A stretch of DNA of 44,005 nt from positions 1 to 44,005 of the forward strand of contig NZ_MWLQ01000041.1 in the NCBI RefSeq assembly GCF_010634855.1, written 5' to 3'. The notes under the pieces were generated by a model. That model was given only the letters and a program-made list of their open reading frames with translations, searched no databases and was not told the DNA's origin. The translations under genes and the position numbers were made by a program. Source of the DNA: Microbacterium sp. B35-30. GTDB taxonomy: Bacteria > Actinomycetota > Actinomycetes > Actinomycetales > Microbacteriaceae. Shown piece after piece: positions 40,597 through 44,005 of the stretch (position 1 is its first letter; each line of letters starts with the position of its first letter).

Positions 40597-42039
40597 ATGG
40601 ACACGACGCAGCTCGCGCTGCTCGCCCTCCTCGCGGGGATCATCATCGGCGGTTCGATCTCCGCCGTCGTCGTCGCGGCGATGCGGGCGCGGGACCGCGC
40701 GCAGGCGGAGAGGTCCGTCGAGATCCCCGACGGCGTTCGCGGCGTGCTCCACGGGATGGATGACGCGGCGCTCGTCGTGGACGCGTCGTTCACGGTGCTG
40801 GCCGCCTCCGCCGCCGCCGCCGCCTTCGACCTCGTCGAGGGCGGCACGCTGCCGAACGACGAGCTGCGCGCCCTCGTGCGGCGCGTGCGGACGAGCGATT
40901 CGGTCGCGACCGAATCCAGCGCGACCGAGACGATGCGGCTGCGCCGAGGGGCGCCACCGGCGGAACCGCGCCTCGTGGTCGTGCGGGCGTCGCGCATCTC
41001 GCCGCGGCTGACGCTCTTCGTACTGCGCGACATCACCGAGCGCGAGCGGGTCGAAGAGATGCGCCGCGACTTCGTGGCGAACACCAGCCATGAGCTCAAG
41101 ACGCCGGTGGGCGCCGTGAGCCTGCTCGCCGAGGCCATCGAGTCCGCCTCTGACGACCCGCCGCAGGTGCGCATCTTCGCGACGCGGCTGCAGGCCGAGG
41201 CGAACCGCCTGGCGCTGTTGACATCGCGCATCATGAACCTCTCGCGCCTGCAGGCATCCGACGAGCTGCCGCAGCGGGACGTCTCGGTCGACGAGGTCGT
41301 CGCCTCGGCGCTCGATGCGCACGCGATCCAGGCGGACTCCGCCGGGGTCGAGGTGGTGCGCGGCGGCGCGCGAGGGCTGTACGTCCACGGTGACGCGCAG
41401 ATCCTCAGCGAGGCGGTCGGCAACCTCATCGCCAACGCCATCGCGTACTCGCCGCGCGGCTCCAGCGTGGGGATCGGCGTCAAGGCCGTCGACCGCGTCG
41501 TGGAGATCGCCGTGACGGACCGCGGCATCGGCATCGCCGAAGGCGAGCAGGACCGCGTCTTCGAGCGTTTCTACCGCGCCGATCCGGCCCGCGCCCGCCG
41601 CACCGGTGGCAGCGGGCTGGGGCTCTCCATCGTCAAGCATGCGGTCCAGCGTCACGGCGGCGAGGTGCGGCTGTGGTCGCGACCCGGACGCGGGTCGACC
41701 TTCACCATCCGGCTGCCGCAGATCGACGCGCCCGACATCCAGCCCGAGCCCAAGCGCCCGCGCAGGAAGAAGCGGCCCGCCGTCGAGCCGACCACCGCCG
41801 CACCGCGGGCGGCTGCGCCGTCTACCGCTGCGGCCCTCGCCGCCGCGAGCGGGCCCCCGCCCGCCGCCGCGAGCATGCCCCCGCCCGCCGACCCGAGCGC
41901 GTCCGCGGCATCGGCAGCAGGACGGCCTGCGGCCCCGGCCGCGGCCGCTGACCCGAGCGCGCCCACTGACCCCCGAACCCCCGTCGGCCCGGCCGCCGGC
42001 AAGAACCTCGCCTCCGGCAGGAATGGAGATCCCGCATGA
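40597..42039 (+). CDS. senX3: Phosphate-sensing histidine kinase SenX3-type
   Basis: 480 residues. One N-terminal membrane helix (about 6-28), a PAS-like domain (about 50-150), then HisKA with the phospho-acceptor His165 in F-V-A-N-T-S-H-E-L-K-T-P. The ATPase shows N-L-I-A-N-A-I-A-Y-S, D-R-G-I-G-I and G-G-S-G-L-G-L-S-I-V. After the kinase core (about residue 385) comes a tail of about 95 residues, first basic (K-R-P-R-R-K-K-R) and then very rich in Ala and Pro. Such a tail is not part of mycobacterial SenX3. It phosphorylates RegX3 when phosphate is low. Its stop overlaps regX3 (ATGA). Confidence 0.94.
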   Translation: MDTTQLALLALLAGIIIGGSISAVVVAAMRARDRAQAERSVEIPDGVRGVLHGMDDAALVVDASFTVLAASAAAAAFDLVEGGTLPNDELRALVRRVRTSDSVATESSATETMRLRRGAPPAEPRLVVVRASRISPRLTLFVLRDITERERVEEMRRDFVANTSHELKTPVGAVSLLAEAIESASDDPPQVRIFATRLQAEANRLALLTSRIMNLSRLQASDELPQRDVSVDEVVASALDAHAIQADSAGVEVVRGGARGLYVHGDAQILSEAVGNLIANAIAYSPRGSSVGIGVKAVDRVVEIAVTDRGIGIAEGEQDRVFERFYRADPARARRTGGSGLGLSIVKHAVQRHGGEVRLWSRPGRGSTFTIRLPQIDAPDIQPEPKRPRRKKRPAVEPTTAAPRAAAPSTAAALAAASGPPPAAASMPPPADPSASAASAAGRPAAPAAAADPSAPTDPRTPVGPAAGKNLASGRNGDPA

Positions 42040-42719
42040 CCCGCGTCTTGATCGTCGAGGACGAGCCCGACCTGGCCGACCCGCTCGCCTACCTCCTCCG
42101 CCGCGAGGGCTACGACGTGGAGATCGCCGAGGACGGCCCCGCCGCACTCACGTCGTTCCGGGAGCGCGGCGCCGACATCGTGCTGCTCGACCTCATGCTC
42201 CCCGGGATGCCGGGCACCGAGGTGTGCCGGCAGATCAGGACCACCTCGGCGGTGCCGATCATCATGCTGACAGCCAAGGACTCCGAGGTCGACATCGTAG
42301 TCGGACTCGAGCTGGGGGCCGACGACTACGTCACCAAGCCTTACTCCGCGCGTGAACTGCTGGCGCGCATGCGGGCCGTGCTGCGGCGCTTCTCCCAGAT
42401 CGACGCCGACCTCGAAGACCGGGTGCTCGAGGGTGGGCGGGTCGTGCTCGACATCGACCGCCACACCGTTGCGGTCGAGGGCGGCGAGATCAACATGCCG
42501 CTCAAGGAATTCGAACTGCTCGAGGTGCTGATGCGCAACGCGGGCCGGGTGCTCACGCGCGGCCAGCTCATCGACCGGGTGTGGGGCAGCGACTACTTCG
42601 GCGACACGAAGACGCTCGACGTGCACATCAAGCGGATCCGCTCCCGCATCGAGCGGAACCCGGGGTCGCCCGAGATGCTGGTCACGGTGCGCGGGCTCGG
42701 CTACCGCTTCGAGGGCTGA
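42036..42719 (+). CDS. regX3: Phosphate response regulator RegX3/PhoP-type
   Basis: 227 residues, OmpR/PhoB family. Receiver: acidic pair in V-E-D-E, phospho-acceptor Asp52 in V-L-L-D-L-M-L-P, Thr in M-L-T-A-K-D and Lys in V-T-K-P-Y. The winged helix includes L-K-E-F-E-L-L-E-V-L, W-G-S-D-Y-F-G-D-T-K-T-L-D-V-H-I-K-R-I-R and G-L-G-Y-R-F-E. It binds GTTCACC repeats, seen here before pstS and between phoU and senX3. It is translationally coupled to senX3. Confidence 0.95.
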   Translation: MTRVLIVEDEPDLADPLAYLLRREGYDVEIAEDGPAALTSFRERGADIVLLDLMLPGMPGTEVCRQIRTTSAVPIIMLTAKDSEVDIVVGLELGADDYVTKPYSARELLARMRAVLRRFSQIDADLEDRVLEGGRVVLDIDRHTVAVEGGEINMPLKEFELLEVLMRNAGRVLTRGQLIDRVWGSDYFGDTKTLDVHIKRIRSRIERNPGSPEMLVTVRGLGYRFEG

Positions 42720-42734
42720 GCGGCCGCGTACGAA

Positions 42735-42768
42735 CGAAGAGGGCGCCCCTGCTGGGGCGCCCTCTTCG
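42735..42768. terminator. Bidirectional terminator regX3/lipoprotein gene
   Basis: CGAAGAGGGCGCCCC (42735-42749) and GGGGCGCCCTCTTCG (42754-42768) form a perfect 15-bp stem with loop TGCT between converging genes. Confidence 0.88.
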
Positions 42769-42789
42769 TCGTGCGTGTGATCCGGCCGT

Positions 42790-43320
42790 TCAGGGAGCGA
42801 GCGCGGAGAGGTAGTCGAGCGATCCGTCGAGCACCGGCACGGAGGCCAGCGCGCCCTCGGCGTCGCCCGACTGGAAGAACGCGGTGACGTCGGTGCCGGG
42901 CAGGGCGTCGAGCTCTTCGACCAGCAGCGGCTCGTCCTCATCGGAGCCGAGGCTCACGGTCGTGTTGGCGGGCACGCGCACGGTCAGCGAGGCGCCGTCC
43001 TCGCCGATCTCGATGTTGAGCGTCTGCGAGTCCTCGGTGCGGTTGACGATCGCGGCGACGAAGTTGCCCTCCGAGCCGTCCTCGTTCGCCACGATCAGGG
43101 CGTTGCGCACCTCGAGGGGGCCGGAGTCGTAGACGTTCGTGCCCTCCGCGGCCGAGTAGGCGATGGTGGTCGCCTGAGGCGAGATCATGCTGCATCCGGT
43201 GGCGGTGAGGACGAGAGCGCCGCCGATGGACAGCGACGCGATCAGCCGGCGGTTGCGGGGACCGAGTGCCGCGGCGGATCGGCCGCGCGTCAGACCGTTG
43301 CGGCGGTGTATCGAGATCAC
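42790..43320 (-). CDS. Lipoprotein of unknown function
   Basis: 176 residues. The GTG at 43320 is chosen for AGGAGG just upstream (AGGAGG-ATCC-GTG). An unusually long basic N-region (about 25 residues) leads to a hydrophobic core and the lipobox T-A-T-G-C (Cys43). The mature part is short and beta-rich: N-V-Y-D-S-G-P-L-E-V-R-N-A-L-I-V-A-N, N-F-V-A-A-I-V-N-R-T, then V-R-V-P-A-N-T-T-V-S-L. This looks like a single Ig-like or DUF461-type beta domain that could chaperone metals, but metal ligands (Met/His) are scarce. It is divergent from carD. Confidence 0.78.
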   Translation of the reverse strand: MISIHRRNGLTRGRSAAALGPRNRRLIASLSIGGALVLTATGCSMISPQATTIAYSAAEGTNVYDSGPLEVRNALIVANEDGSEGNFVAAIVNRTEDSQTLNIEIGEDGASLTVRVPANTTVSLGSDEDEPLLVEELDALPGTDVTAFFQSGDAEGALASVPVLDGSLDYLSALAP

Positions 43321-43465
43321 GGATCCTCCTAGACGGATGACGGTTCTCCAGCATTCTAGGGGCTCGCTGTCGAGCACGCGGAGCACCTCGGTGGCCGATG
43401 CCCGGTGGGGGATGTGTCGCCGCCCGACCGGTGGGGCGGAGAACCTTAGCGTATTTCTCCTGTGG

Positions 43466-43471
43466 TATCCT
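43466..43471 (+). promoter_or_regulatory. -10 element of the carD promoter
   Basis: TATCCT lies 26 bases before the carD start, with GAAAGGA (43482-43488) as ribosome site between. The local sequence is less GC-rich than its surroundings. The -35 is not clear. Confidence 0.5.
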
Positions 43472-43497
43472 GGAGGTTGCCGAAAGGACATAACTCC

Positions 43498-43980
43498 ATG
43501 CTTTTTGAGGTTGGCGAGACGGTCGTCTACCCCCATCACGGGGCGGCAACGATCATCGAGGTCAAAGACCGGATCATCAAGGGCGAGACGAAGAAGTATC
43601 TGAAGCTCAACGTCACGCAGGGTGATCTCATCATCGAAGTCCCCGCAGAGAACGTCGATTTGGTCGGCGTCCGAGATGTCATCGGCAAGGAGGGTCTCGA
43701 CAAGGTCTTCGAGGTGCTGCGCGCTCCGTTCACGGAGGAGCCGACCAACTGGTCGCGCCGCTACAAGGCCAACCTCGAGAAGCTCGCCTCCGGTGATGTC
43801 ATCAAGGTCAGTGAGGTCGTGCGCGACCTCTGGCGTCGTGACCAGGACCGCGGCCTGTCGGCCGGAGAGAAGCGGATGCTCGCCAAGGCGAAGCAGATCC
43901 TGATCTCCGAGCTCGCCCTCGCGGAGAAGACCGACGAGGAGAAGGCGAGCGTCCTTCTCGACGAGGTCCTCGCGAGCTGA
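43498..43980 (+). CDS. carD: CarD-family RNA polymerase-binding regulator
   Basis: 160 residues. The N-terminal RNA polymerase interaction domain (about 1-65) reads F-E-V-G-E-T-V-V-Y-P-H-H-G-A-A-T-I and later Y-L-K-L-N-V-T-Q-G-D-L-I-I-E-V-P-A-E-N. The helical DNA-binding part includes N-W-S-R-R-Y-K-A-N-L-E-K-L and V-V-R-D-L-W-R-R-D, with the conserved Trp that wedges into the promoter bubble. CarD stabilises open complexes at rRNA and other promoters and is essential in mycobacteria. GAAAGGA lies 9 bases before the ATG. The gene ends 25 bases before the window edge. Confidence 0.96.
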   Translation: MLFEVGETVVYPHHGAATIIEVKDRIIKGETKKYLKLNVTQGDLIIEVPAENVDLVGVRDVIGKEGLDKVFEVLRAPFTEEPTNWSRRYKANLEKLASGDVIKVSEVVRDLWRRDQDRGLSAGEKRMLAKAKQILISELALAEKTDEEKASVLLDEVLAS

Positions 43981-44005
43981 GACTCTCAGAACGGCGCCCC
44001 GCGGG

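Overview
The window is GC-rich, gene-dense chromosomal DNA from an actinobacterium. It is most likely from the Microbacteriaceae, close to Microbacterium: there are GTG and TTG starts, -10 boxes a few bases from start codons, a topA-tmk-holB cluster next to Tad-pilus genes, a SigK/RskA-type locus, a GlnR-type regulator, SenX3/RegX3 and CarD. The taxonomic call is inference from gene content and style; no rRNA is present.

Layout. Bases 1-7406 (+): the tail of a Tad-like cluster, then topA, tmk, holB and a secreted TAP-family peptidase, with a pair of 65-bp imperfect palindromic repeats before holB. Bases 7558-10240 (-): a methionine-type ABC importer (metQ-metN-metI). Bases 10497-12088: tRNA-Thr(CGU), a small membrane protein, a near-60-bp palindrome and an EamA exporter. 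Bases 12177-16574 (+): MMPL transporter, nicotinamidase, AlkD-like protein, GNAT and a membrane protein. Bases 16614-16952 (-): a tRNA-Lys(UUU) gene split in its anticodon loop by a 262-nt group I intron, beside a divergent HNH-type gene. Bases 17531-18994 (-): a Ser/Thr kinase. Bases 19185-23239: a fasciclin lipoprotein and a DipZ-sigma-anti-sigma operon that diverge from a matched pair of identical promoter motifs. Bases 23290-26198: small regulator and enzyme genes plus a 92-bp tandem repeat. Bases 26284-42719: a phosphate region (pstSCAB, mutT1-ppk, phoU, senX3-regX3) interleaved with glnR, nitrobindin, ygfZ, an FUSC protein, a methyltransferase and gpmA. Bases 42790-43980: a lipoprotein and carD.

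How the genes work together. Phosphate is imported by PstSCAB, sensed through PhoU/SenX3/RegX3 and stored by Ppk; 11-bp-spaced GTTCACC-like repeats (PHO boxes) lie before pstS and between phoU and senX3, with a weaker one before ppk. The sigma/anti-sigma pair probably controls the fasciclin lipoprotein and DipZ, as SigK/RskA does for mpt70/mpt83/dipZ in Mycobacterium tuberculosis. TopA, Tmk and HolB serve DNA topology, dTTP supply and the replisome.

The most unusual feature is the intron-split tRNA-Lys(UUU). The conserved P3, P4, P7 and P8 pairings can be traced by eye, and the U-G pair in P1 fixes the splice site inside the anticodon.
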